Positions 1-7,678 of a stretch of 64,000 nt of DNA are shown piece after piece. Positions within the stretch are counted from its first letter, which is position 1. Each line of letters begins with the position of its first letter. The notes under the pieces were generated by a model, which had not been told where the DNA came from, did no database searches, and saw only the letters and a program-made list of their open reading frames with translations. Source of the DNA: Candidatus Villigracilis affinis (GTDB lineage: Bacteria > Chloroflexota > Anaerolineae > Anaerolineales > Villigracilaceae); the NCBI GenBank assembly GCA_016718275.1, contig JADKEA010000004.1, forward strand, positions 53,593 to 117,592. The letters run 5' to 3'. The translations under genes and the position numbers were made by a program.

Positions 1-564
1 GCAACTCAAAACCCGATCGAAACCGAAGGCACGTACGCGCTCCCCGAAGCGCAAGTGGATCGCTTCATGCTCAAGGTCTTGGTTGGCTATCCCAGCCCCA
101 CGGAAGAATTTGTCATTGTCGAAAGAATGACAGGCGCATGGACGGAAGTCCAAAAGGTTTTGACCACTGACCAGTTGGTTGAATTGCAAAAGAAGACCGA
201 TCAGGTATATGTTGACCCTGCGCTCATTGAATATGCGGTCAAAATGGTTGGGGCCACGCGCAATCCAAAGGATGTTGGCTTGGGCGATATTCAACACTAC
301 ATCATGTTTGGTGCCAGCCCGCGTGCATCCATCAATTTGATTCTCACTGCCAAGGCTCTCGCCTTCGTGCGCGGACGCGCTTACGTCCTCCCGCAGGATG
401 TGCTCGACATGGCAATGGATGTCATCCGTCACAGGCTTGTGCTTTCGTACGAAGCGCTTTCCGACAACATCAGCAGCGACGACATTTTGAAGAAGATCTT
501 CGACCGCATTCCGCTCCCTGTGGTGCCATTGCATGAACACTTCAACGTCCACGCCAACGCCTGA
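1..564 (+). CDS. MoxR-family AAA+ ATPase, C-terminal part (5' end outside window)
   Basis: The reading frame is open from base 1, beginning [22 protein letters not shown], the conserved sensor-1 region of MoxR ATPases (ATQNP followed by LPEAQ-DRF). The Walker A and B motifs lie upstream of the window. The rest is the C-terminal lid domain, including a sensor-2-like stretch ([11 protein letters not shown]) that is characteristic of MoxR. MoxR proteins act as chaperone-like ATPases working with von Willebrand A proteins. The stop overlaps the start of the downstream DUF58 gene by 32 bases, and the next gene encodes Bat-type VWA domains, the usual MoxR operon order. Only the 3' part is visible, so the true start and length are unknown. 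Confidence 0.93.
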   Translation, partial: ATQNPIETEGTYALPEAQVDRFMLKVLVGYPSPTEEFVIVERMTGAWTEVQKVLTTDQLVELQKKTDQVYVDPALIEYAVKMVGATRNPKDVGLGDIQHYIMFGASPRASINLILTAKALAFVRGRAYVLPQDVLDMAMDVIRHRLVLSYEALSDNISSDDILKKIFDRIPLPVVPLHEHFNVHANA

Positions 565-1431
565 GCGCATTCTGCATCGGCTTGATTGGCAGGTCATCCG
601 CAGGTTGGATGGACTTCTGCAAGGCGATTACCGCAGTCTCTTCCGCGGCTTCGGCGTGGATTTTGCCGACCTGCGCGAATATCAGCCTGAGGATGACATC
701 CGCTACATTGACTGGAACGTCAGCGCGCGCATGAACACGCCGTACGTCCGTCAATACATGGAAGACCGCGAAGTCATTGCGTGGTTCCTGCTGGATCTGA
801 GTCCCTCGGTGGATTTTGGCACGCTGCAAAATCAGAAGCGCAATGTGCTCATTGATTTTGTCGCTACTCTTGCAAGGCTATTAACCCGTCACGGGAATCG
901 CGTCGGGGCGATGATGTTTGGGAGCGCAATCCAGCGCACAGTCCCAGCAAGAAGCGGGCGGCTGCAAGTGCTGCGCATCATCAACGATTTGTTAAATCAG
1001 CCGCGTCTCAATCATTCATCCATGACCGATCTTGGCGCATTGCTCAAAGGCGGTTTGCATTCCATCAAAAAGCGTTCGCTTGTTTTTGTGGTGTCCGATT
1101 TCATCAGCACGCCTGGCTGGGAGCGCACGTTGAATCTGTTGAGCCAGCATCACGAAGTTATCGCCATCCGTTTATGGGATCCGCGCGAAATGGACTTGCC
1201 CGACATCGGGCCAATTGTGATGGAAGACGCCGAGACGGGTGAGCAGTTGTACGTGGACACGCACGATAAAAATTCCGCAAGCGATTCCGTGAAGCCGCGC
1301 AACAGCGTGAACTTGCGTTGAATGATTCTTTCAAACGTGCCGGTGTCGATGTTCTTCCGCTTTCCACCGAAGAAGATATGATCCATGCCATCGTGCGCTT
1401 TGTGATGATGCGGCGTCAACGCAGAAGGTAA
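533..1431 (+). pseudogene. DUF58 domain protein, broken by a -1 frameshift near 1268-1272
   Basis: ATG at 533 overlaps the end of the MoxR gene. The frame encodes a DUF58 protein with the typical RRLDGLLQGDYRSLFRG and DDIRYIDWNVSAR motifs, but it stops at 1321 after a nonsense tail (NSASDSVKPRNSVNLR). Reading the -1 frame from the A5 run at 1268-1272 restores KFRKRFREAAQQRE and GVDVLPLSTEEDMIHAIVRFVMMRR, the normal DUF58 C-terminus, with a stop at 1429-1431, two bases before the next gene. The repaired protein would be about 299 residues, the family's usual size. One missing A in an A6 run explains it. The context T AAA AAT is not a good slippery heptamer, so sequencing error or mutation is likelier than programmed shifting. 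DUF58 proteins typically act with MoxR and VWA partners. Confidence 0.85.
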
Positions 1432-1433
1432 CC

Positions 1434-3347
1434 ATGTCTTTTATCTGGCCCATATCGCTTTTTTCTTTGTTTGCGGTTCCGCTGCTGGTCTTGTTGTATC
1501 TGCGCATGCAAAACCGCCGCAAACAATTTGCCGTGCGCTACGGCAGTTTGGGGTTGGTGCAGCAAGCCGCCAACGGACGCGCGCTCGGTTCGCGCCGTCA
1601 TCTTCCAGCCATTCTTTTTCTGCTCGGGCTGACCATTTTATTTTTTGCGCTCGCTCGCCCGCAAATGCCCGTGAGCCTGCCGCAAGTGGAAGGCATCGTC
1701 ATCCTTGCCTTTGATGTTTCGGGCAGCATGTCTGCAACAGATTTTGAACCCACGCGCATGGAAGCCGCAAAAGAAGTGGGGCGCGAGTTTGTGAAGCGTC
1801 AGCCGAGCACAGTGAAGGTCGGCATTGTTTCATTCAGCGATAACGGCTTTTCAATGCAGCTTCCCACGAACGATCAGGAAGCCATTCTCTCATCCATTGA
1901 CCGACTGCGTCCCGAACGCGGCACATCGCTTGCAAATGGGATCATCATCTCTTTGAATACGATTGCCAACGCGACGGGACAACCGCCCATCCTCGGCATG
2001 GATGTCCCACTGCCAGACGCCTCTTCTCCCGCGCCCACGCCTGCTCCTGTTTCGGACGCAGATGACTCCGCTGTGATCGTTCTCATCACCGATGGCGAAA
2101 ATAACATGAATCCCGACCCGCTCGAAGCCGCCCAATTCGCCGCAGACCGTGGAGTCCGCATCCACACCATTGGAGTTGGCAGCAGTGCAGGAGTTCAGCT
2201 TGAGGTCAACGGTTTTTCTGTCTTCACTCAATTGGACGAAGCCACCTTGCAGCAAATTGCCGAGATCGCATCGGAGGCTGACATGGAATTGCTCTGGCCT
2301 GGATTCCTTTACTTACTGGCACTGATTCCCATACTAGTGCTTGTTTACATTTTCATCTTGCGCCGCAGGCGACCATACGCCGTGCGTTTTTCGAGTCTGT
2401 CCCTTGTGCGCGAAGCCGTTGGAAAACAATCGCAAGTACGGCGTCATCTTCCGTTCGTGTTATTCCTGCTCGCCATGTCCAGCCTTGTCGTGGCAATGGG
2501 ACGTCCCATCACAACCGTCACGTTGCCCGCTGCGAATGCAACCATCATCCTGGCTTTGGATGTTTCGAGAAGTATGTGTTCTACGGATATTTCGCCAAAT
2601 CGTTTGGAGGCAGCCAAAGACGCTGCATTGGATTTTATTGAAGCACAGGAGGATAATGTCCAAATTGGGATTGTCGCATTTGCAGGCTACGCCGTTGTTA
2701 TTCAAGAACCCACCACCGATAGAGCTTTGCTGGATAATGCGATTCAAAATGTCACCACTGCGCGCAGAACAGCCATCGGCTCGGGCTTGTTGAAATCTCT
2801 CGAGGCGCTTTCTGAAATGGATGACAACCTGCCGAGTCCATTTGCAGGCGTGGAACCTGAACCCATGCCCGAGGGAGAGTATGCTCCTTATATGGTCATC
2901 TTGTTAACAGATGGGGTCAATACCACTGGGCCTGACCCTGTCTTCGCTGCAGAATTTGCAAAAACGCGCGGCGTCAGAGTCTATACGATCGGCTTTGGAA
3001 CAGATCGTGAAGACTCACCCATGAATTGTGGAGGCTTTCAAGGTGGCGGCAACCCGAATGATCCCAATCAGTCTTTCTTTGGGGGTGGCGGGGGCGGAGG
3101 TGGTGGAGGCGGCGGTTTCCGCAGAGGAATTGATGAAGAGACCTTGAAACAAGTTGCCGAAATGACTGGCGGAGAATATTTCGCTGCATCCAGCACGGAT
3201 GAACTTCAAGACATATTTAGAAATCTGCCTGTTCAATTAATGACCATCACTGAAACGACAGAGATCAGCGTGATCTTTGCTGCGATTGGAACGATGTTTG
3301 TTCTGCTTGCCATTGTCCTTGCGATGCTCTGGCATCCGATCCCTTGA
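1434..3347 (+). CDS. Tandem fusion of two BatA-type von Willebrand A membrane proteins
   Basis: This 637-residue protein contains two BatA/Aerotolerance-type units in a row. Unit 1 (residues 1-283) has N-terminal membrane segments, an RRHLP motif and a VWA MIDAS DVSGS at 94-98. Unit 2 begins at Met284 (MELLWPGFLYLL) and repeats the same plan: membrane segments, RRHLP, and a variant MIDAS DVSRS at 376-380. A poly-Gly stretch follows, then a final membrane helix near the C-terminus. Unit 1 ends abruptly at IAEIASEAD, lacking the tail and last helix that unit 2 has. The internal ATG at 2283 is preceded by GGAGG (2273-2277) at 5-base spacing, so unit 2 may also be made separately (354 residues). 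The best explanation is an in-frame deletion that joined two tandem genes. It lies downstream of MoxR and DUF58, its normal partners. Confidence 0.88.
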   Translation: MSFIWPISLFSLFAVPLLVLLYLRMQNRRKQFAVRYGSLGLVQQAANGRALGSRRHLPAILFLLGLTILFFALARPQMPVSLPQVEGIVILAFDVSGSMSATDFEPTRMEAAKEVGREFVKRQPSTVKVGIVSFSDNGFSMQLPTNDQEAILSSIDRLRPERGTSLANGIIISLNTIANATGQPPILGMDVPLPDASSPAPTPAPVSDADDSAVIVLITDGENNMNPDPLEAAQFAADRGVRIHTIGVGSSAGVQLEVNGFSVFTQLDEATLQQIAEIASEADMELLWPGFLYLLALIPILVLVYIFILRRRRPYAVRFSSLSLVREAVGKQSQVRRHLPFVLFLLAMSSLVVAMGRPITTVTLPAANATIILALDVSRSMCSTDISPNRLEAAKDAALDFIEAQEDNVQIGIVAFAGYAVVIQEPTTDRALLDNAIQNVTTARRTAIGSGLLKSLEALSEMDDNLPSPFAGVEPEPMPEGEYAPYMVILLTDGVNTTGPDPVFAAEFAKTRGVRVYTIGFGTDREDSPMNCGGFQGGGNPNDPNQSFFGGGGGGGGGGGGFRRGIDEETLKQVAEMTGGEYFAASSTDELQDIFRNLPVQLMTITETTEISVIFAAIGTMFVLLAIVLAMLWHPIP

Positions 3348-3354
3348 GTGAATG

Positions 3355-3391
3355 AAAAAATCCTCCGAGTTATGCACTCGGAGGATTTTTT
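3355..3391. terminator. Bidirectional rho-independent terminator
   Basis: A 9-bp perfect stem TCCTCCGAG (3361-3369) / CTCGGAGGA (3377-3385) is flanked by A6 on the left and T6 on the right. It lies between the convergent BatA-fusion gene and the PLP-enzyme gene, so it can stop transcription from both sides. Confidence 0.9.
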
Positions 3392-3393
3392 AT

Positions 3394-4860
3394 CTATGCT
3401 AATCCAACTTCCTTGTTGAACTCAACGATCAATTCATCAATTTCGTTGGCCTGCTTTTGGACACTGGTCCAGTAGTCAGGTTGATACCATTGATTTTGGA
3501 TTTCTTCATAGGTCTTGCCTTGCTGCTCGACCCATGTGTAGTATTTCAAGTTGTGGACTCTACGGCGCTCGGGGTAGGTGAGCTCGATCATGTTGTCAAT
3601 AGATTCGCCGTGCAGGTAGCGGGCGAAATCTGCGGCGGCATCCTTCTCGCTGTATTCGCCGAATTCCTGATGCATTTCATGCAGGCGGGAGCGATACAGT
3701 TCCATTGAGTCGGTCAACATGGTGATCATGATGTCGTTCTCGTCCATCTCGTAATACTTGGCGGTCTTGATGCAGGAGAGGATATTGGAAATGCCAGAGA
3801 AACCAAGCAGGTCGAGGTTGGCAATAACGGATTCGGGTACGCCCTTCTCAGCGAGGTAGGCGCGTCCGTTTTCTTCGTTGAAGAGGCGGGAGATGTTGAC
3901 CACGGCATTATCGTCAATAGCGGTGACAAGGTCTGTGTTCTTGGTATTGTGAACCCAGGGCACATGCTTGTCGCCGATGCCTTCGATGCGATGTGCGCCG
4001 AAGCCGTTTTCCAAAAGTGTGGGGCATTGCAGGGCTTCGCTCGCTACGATCTTGCTATCGGGGAAAAGCTGCTTCATGTAATCGCCGCTGGCAATGGTGC
4101 CAGCCGAGCCTGTAGCAGATGCGATACCGCGGAAGCGTCCGTTCTTGCCTGCAACCGCTTTGAAGACTTCTTCCATGGCGTGGCCTGTTACTTCATAGTG
4201 CCAGAGGTAATTACCAAATTCTTCGAATTGATTGAAGATCATCAAGTCCTGACCTGAGTTCGCCAGTTCCTTGCATTTATCGAAAATTTCTTTTACATTG
4301 GATTCGGAGCCTGGAGTTTTGATGGTTTCGCCAGCAACTTGGGCAAGCCATTCAAATCTTTCCTTTGACATGCCTTCGGGCAAAATGGCGATCGATTCAC
4401 AGCCGAGCAGGGCAGAGTCATACGCGCCGCCGCGGCAGTAATTTCCAGTGGAGGGCCAGACTGCTTTTTGGGTGGTCGGGTCAAATTGACCTGTGACCAG
4501 TCTCGGCACGAGGCAGGAAAACGCCGCGCCGACTTTGTGTGCGCCGGTGGGGAACCACTTGCCAACGACAGCAATGATGCGCGCCTTGACTCCCGTCAGC
4601 GAAGATGGAAGCTCAATGTAATTGACGCCGCCATAGGTCCCGCCTGAGGCGGTGGGTTGGTTGTGCCAGTTGATGCGGAAGAGGTTGCGGGGGTGAATAT
4701 CCCAGAGCCCGATCTTCGTCAATTCCTCCTTAACTTTCGCAGGAATTTTGGAAGGGTCTTTCATTTGGGCATAGGTGGGGATGATGATGTTGCGCTCTTT
4801 TGCGCGTTGAATGGCGCGGGCGCGGCGATCTTTGTGCAGAGTCAGGTCAATGGTTGTCAT
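3394..4860 (-). CDS. PLP-dependent fold-type II enzyme (cysteine synthase/threonine synthase superfamily)
   Basis: This 488-residue protein shows the fold-type II PLP pattern. The candidate Schiff-base lysine is in TGAHKVGAAF, and glycine-rich phosphate-binding segments include STGNYCRGGAYDSALLG and SATGSAGTIASG. The superfamily includes cysteine synthase, threonine synthase and diaminopropionate ammonia-lyase. The exact substrate cannot be assigned, and the protein is longer than classical CysK (about 310). I chose the ATG at 4860 because AGGAG lies six bases upstream; an in-frame ATG ten codons earlier has no such site. It is a single-gene unit convergent with the Bat operon. Confidence 0.82.
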   Translation of the reverse strand: MTTIDLTLHKDRRARAIQRAKERNIIIPTYAQMKDPSKIPAKVKEELTKIGLWDIHPRNLFRINWHNQPTASGGTYGGVNYIELPSSLTGVKARIIAVVGKWFPTGAHKVGAAFSCLVPRLVTGQFDPTTQKAVWPSTGNYCRGGAYDSALLGCESIAILPEGMSKERFEWLAQVAGETIKTPGSESNVKEIFDKCKELANSGQDLMIFNQFEEFGNYLWHYEVTGHAMEEVFKAVAGKNGRFRGIASATGSAGTIASGDYMKQLFPDSKIVASEALQCPTLLENGFGAHRIEGIGDKHVPWVHNTKNTDLVTAIDDNAVVNISRLFNEENGRAYLAEKGVPESVIANLDLLGFSGISNILSCIKTAKYYEMDENDIMITMLTDSMELYRSRLHEMHQEFGEYSEKDAAADFARYLHGESIDNMIELTYPERRRVHNLKYYTWVEQQGKTYEEIQNQWYQPDYWTSVQKQANEIDELIVEFNKEVGLA

Positions 4861-4877
4861 TTTATACTCCTGATTGT

Positions 4878-4901
4878 AGTTGTCAGACAACTTTGATTAT
4901 A
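4878..4901 (-). promoter_or_regulatory. -10 element and small inverted repeat upstream of the PLP-enzyme gene
   Basis: A perfect TATAAT (minus strand, 4901-4896) lies 36 bases before the ATG at 4860. Just downstream, AGTTGT / ACAACT (4878-4883 / 4887-4892) forms a 6-bp inverted repeat in the predicted leader. The -35 region is poor (TTGTAT at 17-base spacing). The 247-base gap 4861-5107 otherwise shows only the upstream region of the next gene. Confidence 0.5.
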
Positions 4902-5107
4902 GCGCACAAGTGAGTTCAATACAACAATTTTTATCCATGACAGATTTCTTGTTTTGGGAGAACGTATGTCCTGATGTTTATTAGCCTGATTTCAATCGGT
5001 GATGGCTTGGTACAAACAGGTGATGTTGGATATGGTTGTAATGTCTATAATCTGGTTTGAAAAAATTTGATTCGATGTTCGATGGCTATTAATGAAAGAA
5101 GGACGAT

Positions 5108-5569
5108 ATGAGTAATGTCAAAACGACTGCAATTTCGGGCTGTGTGATCTGGTTCTTGTTGATCACAATAATAAGTAGTTGTGTAATGCCTGTCTTCTTT
5201 GTTGTTGGAAGTGTCAGTTCTTTCAGTGAGTTTGCCATTAAGACGACAGGCGGGTGGTTATGCCCAGCAGGATCGACGCCCGAAAGTTATTCGTACGCGA
5301 CAACGACAGCGGATGAATTTGGAAATCGACAGCCGAGCACAGCCTATGAATTACACTGTGTGGACTCAAGTGGAAATGTGGTGAAGACCGACCCTGTGTT
5401 CTATGCCTTTCTTTGGATCGGTATCTGGGCGTTGATCGGTGCGGTCGTTTCGGGTGTTCTCACATTTATTTTTGCCGTACCCGGCGGCATGTTGGTGACG
5501 AAATTGTTAAACAAGTTGAAGCGGCCGTCTACAAATATCAATTCCAATAATTACCCGAAGTTTGATTGA
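5108..5569 (+). CDS. Small membrane protein with two helices and an extracytoplasmic loop
   Basis: This 153-residue protein is not a family I recognise. Residues 9-33 form a hydrophobic helix, followed by an approximately 60-residue polar loop with two cysteines (WLCPAGS and ELHCVDSS) that could form a disulfide outside the membrane. A second helix spans about 95-120, and the tail is short and basic (KLLNKLKRPS). An AAGAAGGA ribosome site precedes the ATG. It is a single gene with its own terminator downstream. A TATAAT at 5046-5051 could be its -10 box, although the -35 match (TTGGAT, 14-base spacing) is weak. Confidence 0.7.
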   Translation: MSNVKTTAISGCVIWFLLITIISSCVMPVFFVVGSVSSFSEFAIKTTGGWLCPAGSTPESYSYATTTADEFGNRQPSTAYELHCVDSSGNVVKTDPVFYAFLWIGIWALIGAVVSGVLTFIFAVPGGMLVTKLLNKLKRPSTNINSNNYPKFD

Positions 5570-5586
5570 AGTTTTAGGAAAATGAA

Positions 5587-5623
5587 AGTGCCAGAATGCT
5601 AAACACTGCATTCTGGCACTTTT
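5587..5623. terminator. Rho-independent terminator between convergent genes
   Basis: A 13-bp perfect stem AGTGCCAGAATGC (5587-5599) / GCATTCTGGCACT (5608-5620) is flanked by AA on the left and a short T-run on the right. It can terminate the small membrane protein gene and the decarboxylase operon, which ends at 5643 on the other strand. Confidence 0.87.
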
Positions 5624-5642
5624 GTGTTAAGAGGATTGTGCT

Positions 5643-6779
5643 TTACCCAATTCCCAGCATCTTGCTGACAACGGAGAGCAGAATACCACCCGCGATCACA
5701 CTTCCGAGTTGACCTGCTGTATTTGCACCCATCGCATGCATGAGGATGAAATTATTCGGGTCTTCATCGTTGGCGGTTTTTGCAGCGAGGCGCCCTGCCA
5801 TTGGGAAGGCGGAAATCCCAGCCGCGCCGATAAGCGGATTGATCTTCCCGCCGCTGAGCACTGACATGAGTTTTCCGAACAGCAGACCTGCAACGGTATC
5901 CAACGCAAAAGCGAACAGGCCGAGGATCATGATCTTGCCCGTGTCGAGATTGAGGAAACTGGCTGCGCTCATCGTGGATCCGATCGCCAGACCCAAAAAC
6001 AATGTGGCGATGTTGATGATCTCATTCTCGGCGGCCTTGCTGAGTCTATCCACTACGCCAGACATTTTGAGCAGATTTCCGAGCATGAGCATGGAAATCA
6101 ACGGCGTGGCCTCGGGCACAAGCAATCCGACAACAATGGTCAGCACAACTGGGAAGAAGATCAATGTCTTCTTTGAGATCGGTTTTGGCGCATATTCCAT
6201 TCGGATCATGCGCTCTTTTTTTGTTGTGAGCAGCCGCATCAATGGCGGCTGAATAATGGGAATCAAGCTCATATACGAATAAGCCGCCACGGCAATGGGC
6301 GCGAGCAATTCGGGCGCGAGTTTGGTCGCGACAAAAATGGAGGTGGGTCCGTCAATTGCGCCGATGACGCCGATGGATGCCGCTTGATTCAGGGGAAAGC
6401 CCAGGGCGATTGCCAATATCAACGTGCCGAAAATGCCGAATTGCCCTGCCGCGCCGAGCAGAACCATGCGCGGCTGTGCGAGCAGCGGTGAAAAATCGAT
6501 CATCGCGCCCACGCCGATGAAGATCAGCAAAGGGAACAATTCTGTTTTGATGCCCGCGTCGTATAAAACCTTCGTCATGCCTTCGGCGGCGGTCATGCCT
6601 GCCAGCGGAATATTTGCCAGCAAACATCCAAAACCGATCGGCAGCAGCAGCACAGGTTCGATCTCTTTGAAGACCGCGAGATACACTAAAACCAGCGCGG
6701 CAAAGATCATCACACCATTGCCAATCGTGAAATGCGAAAAGCCTTTCAATAGCTCAGGGAGCAGTGAAGCTAGATCCAT
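5643..6779 (-). CDS. mmdB: Na+-translocating methylmalonyl-CoA decarboxylase, beta subunit
   Basis: This 378-residue, very hydrophobic protein is the integral membrane beta subunit of sodium-pumping decarboxylases (OadB/MmdB/GcdB family). Conserved stretches include LLPIGFGCLLANIPL, GVGAMIDFSPLLAQP, IGAIDGPTSIF and the C-terminal AGISAFPMAGRLA followed by HAMGANTAGQLGSVIAGG. The beta subunit couples decarboxylation of the carboxybiotin carrier to Na+ export. It is the last gene of a four-gene operon (A, gamma/delta-type anchor, biotin carrier, beta) and overlaps the carrier gene by 10 bases, suggesting translational coupling. Length is normal for the family. Confidence 0.93.
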   Translation of the reverse strand: MDLASLLPELLKGFSHFTIGNGVMIFAALVLVYLAVFKEIEPVLLLPIGFGCLLANIPLAGMTAAEGMTKVLYDAGIKTELFPLLIFIGVGAMIDFSPLLAQPRMVLLGAAGQFGIFGTLILAIALGFPLNQAASIGVIGAIDGPTSIFVATKLAPELLAPIAVAAYSYMSLIPIIQPPLMRLLTTKKERMIRMEYAPKPISKKTLIFFPVVLTIVVGLLVPEATPLISMLMLGNLLKMSGVVDRLSKAAENEIINIATLFLGLAIGSTMSAASFLNLDTGKIMILGLFAFALDTVAGLLFGKLMSVLSGGKINPLIGAAGISAFPMAGRLAAKTANDEDPNNFILMHAMGANTAGQLGSVIAGGILLSVVSKMLGIG

Positions 6780-7231
6780 GAAGCCTCGCCTATATCTGCA
6801 AACTTCACGAGCGCCTGTTTGTGCGCCACGCTTTGCCCGGCGCTCACCAACACTTCACTCACCATGCCGCTGTACACTGAGCGGATGCTGTTCTTCATCT
6901 TCATGGCTTCGATAATCACCAGCACCTGCCCTGTTTCCACTTTTTCGCCAGGTTTTACAAAGACTTCGATGATCGTTCCAGGCAGCGGGGCGGTCAGTAC
7001 ATTGCCACTTAATGCAGGATTGGGAGAAGTTGACCTGACTGGGGTAGGATTCGGATTAAAGGCCTTTCTCTCCGTTTTCTCGCTCGGGTCTTTTCTTGTT
7101 TCGGCCTGACCAGCGTTCTCGGGCATGATCTCAAACCGTTCACCGTCCACATGCGCGATGACCGGGCGTGTGTTGATGTTTTCAATTTCAACTTCGTAAA
7201 CTTGATTGTTGACCGTGATTTTATATTTCAT
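6770..7231 (-). CDS. mmdC: Biotin carrier subunit of the Na+-translocating decarboxylase
   Basis: This 153-residue protein has an N-terminal beta-rich segment (MKYKITVNNQVYEVEIE), a Pro/Ser/Thr-rich linker (about 45-75) and a C-terminal biotinyl domain. The biotinylation motif is EAMKMKN, with Lys111 as the predicted biotin attachment site. The 35 or so residues before it (LPGTIIEVFVKPGEKV) are the usual half of the barrel. In this complex the biotin shuttles CO2 from the carboxyltransferase subunit to the membrane beta subunit. The linker is typical of MmdC-type carriers. Confidence 0.92.
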   Translation of the reverse strand: MKYKITVNNQVYEVEIENINTRPVIAHVDGERFEIMPENAGQAETRKDPSEKTERKAFNPNPTPVRSTSPNPALSGNVLTAPLPGTIIEVFVKPGEKVETGQVLVIIEAMKMKNSIRSVYSGMVSEVLVSAGQSVAHKQALVKFADIGEASWI

Positions 7232-7243
7232 AATTTCATCTTT

Positions 7244-7275
7244 CCCCTCTCTTTTTGGGAGAGGGCAGGGTGAGG
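7244..7275. repeat. Intergenic hairpin repeat-like element
   Basis: CCCTCTC (7245-7251) pairs with GAGAGGG (7259-7265) and is followed by CAGGGTGAGGGTT. The same wording is a common dispersed intergenic element in many bacterial genomes (from memory). It lies between the gamma-type and biotin-carrier genes within the decarboxylase operon, where it could tune relative expression or mRNA stability. Confidence 0.5.
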
Positions 7276-7276
7276 G

Positions 7277-7642
7277 TTAATGTCTTCTAAAATTACCTTT
7301 TTCAGAGCGTTGACTGGTCCGCATGCCCAACTGCCAGGCAGAGACAATGGCCGTGGGCGGCTCGAGCAATGGATGCGCCGAAGATAATTCCTGCTCGGCG
7401 AGCGCCAATGCCACAGCCAGTGCGGCGGCCTGGGCTTTGAATCCGCTTGTTGAAACAAGAGCAGGCTCGGGCGAGTCAGATGCGTCTGCCTGTGCGGTGG
7501 AGTCTGTTTCAGTCGCCGATTCTTTTTCTGCGGTGAAGCGTGTCAGCAAGATCATCATCAGCCACAACAAAAGGATCGCACCGAAAACGAGTCCCATGCC
7601 AAGGGCGGTGATTTGGAGAGATTGGATTAATGCATCATTCAT
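7277..7642 (-). CDS. mmdD: OadG/MmdD-type small membrane anchor subunit of the decarboxylase
   Basis: This is a 121-residue protein from the ATG at 7642 (GGAAA upstream). A single N-terminal membrane helix (LQITALGMGLVFGAILLLWLMMILL is its core) is followed by an acidic Ala/Ser/Thr-rich linker and an amphipathic C-terminus. This plan is the OadG/gamma or MmdD/delta subunit that holds the soluble carboxyltransferase to the membrane. Sequence conservation in this family is low, so the call leans on topology and on its place between the carboxyltransferase and biotin-carrier genes. An in-frame start 11 codons earlier has no better ribosome site. Confidence 0.82.
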   Translation of the reverse strand: MNDALIQSLQITALGMGLVFGAILLLWLMMILLTRFTAEKESATETDSTAQADASDSPEPALVSTSGFKAQAAALAVALALAEQELSSAHPLLEPPTAIVSAWQLGMRTSQRSEKGNFRRH

Positions 7643-7678
7643 GTTTATTTCCATTTGACGGCGGACGATTGCCACGGT

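Noticed and set aside
3100..3117. Poly-Gly stretch as a frameshift or repeat artefact
   Set aside because: Frame continues normally into the conserved GIDEETLKQVAEMTGGEYF segment, so it is a low-complexity linker.
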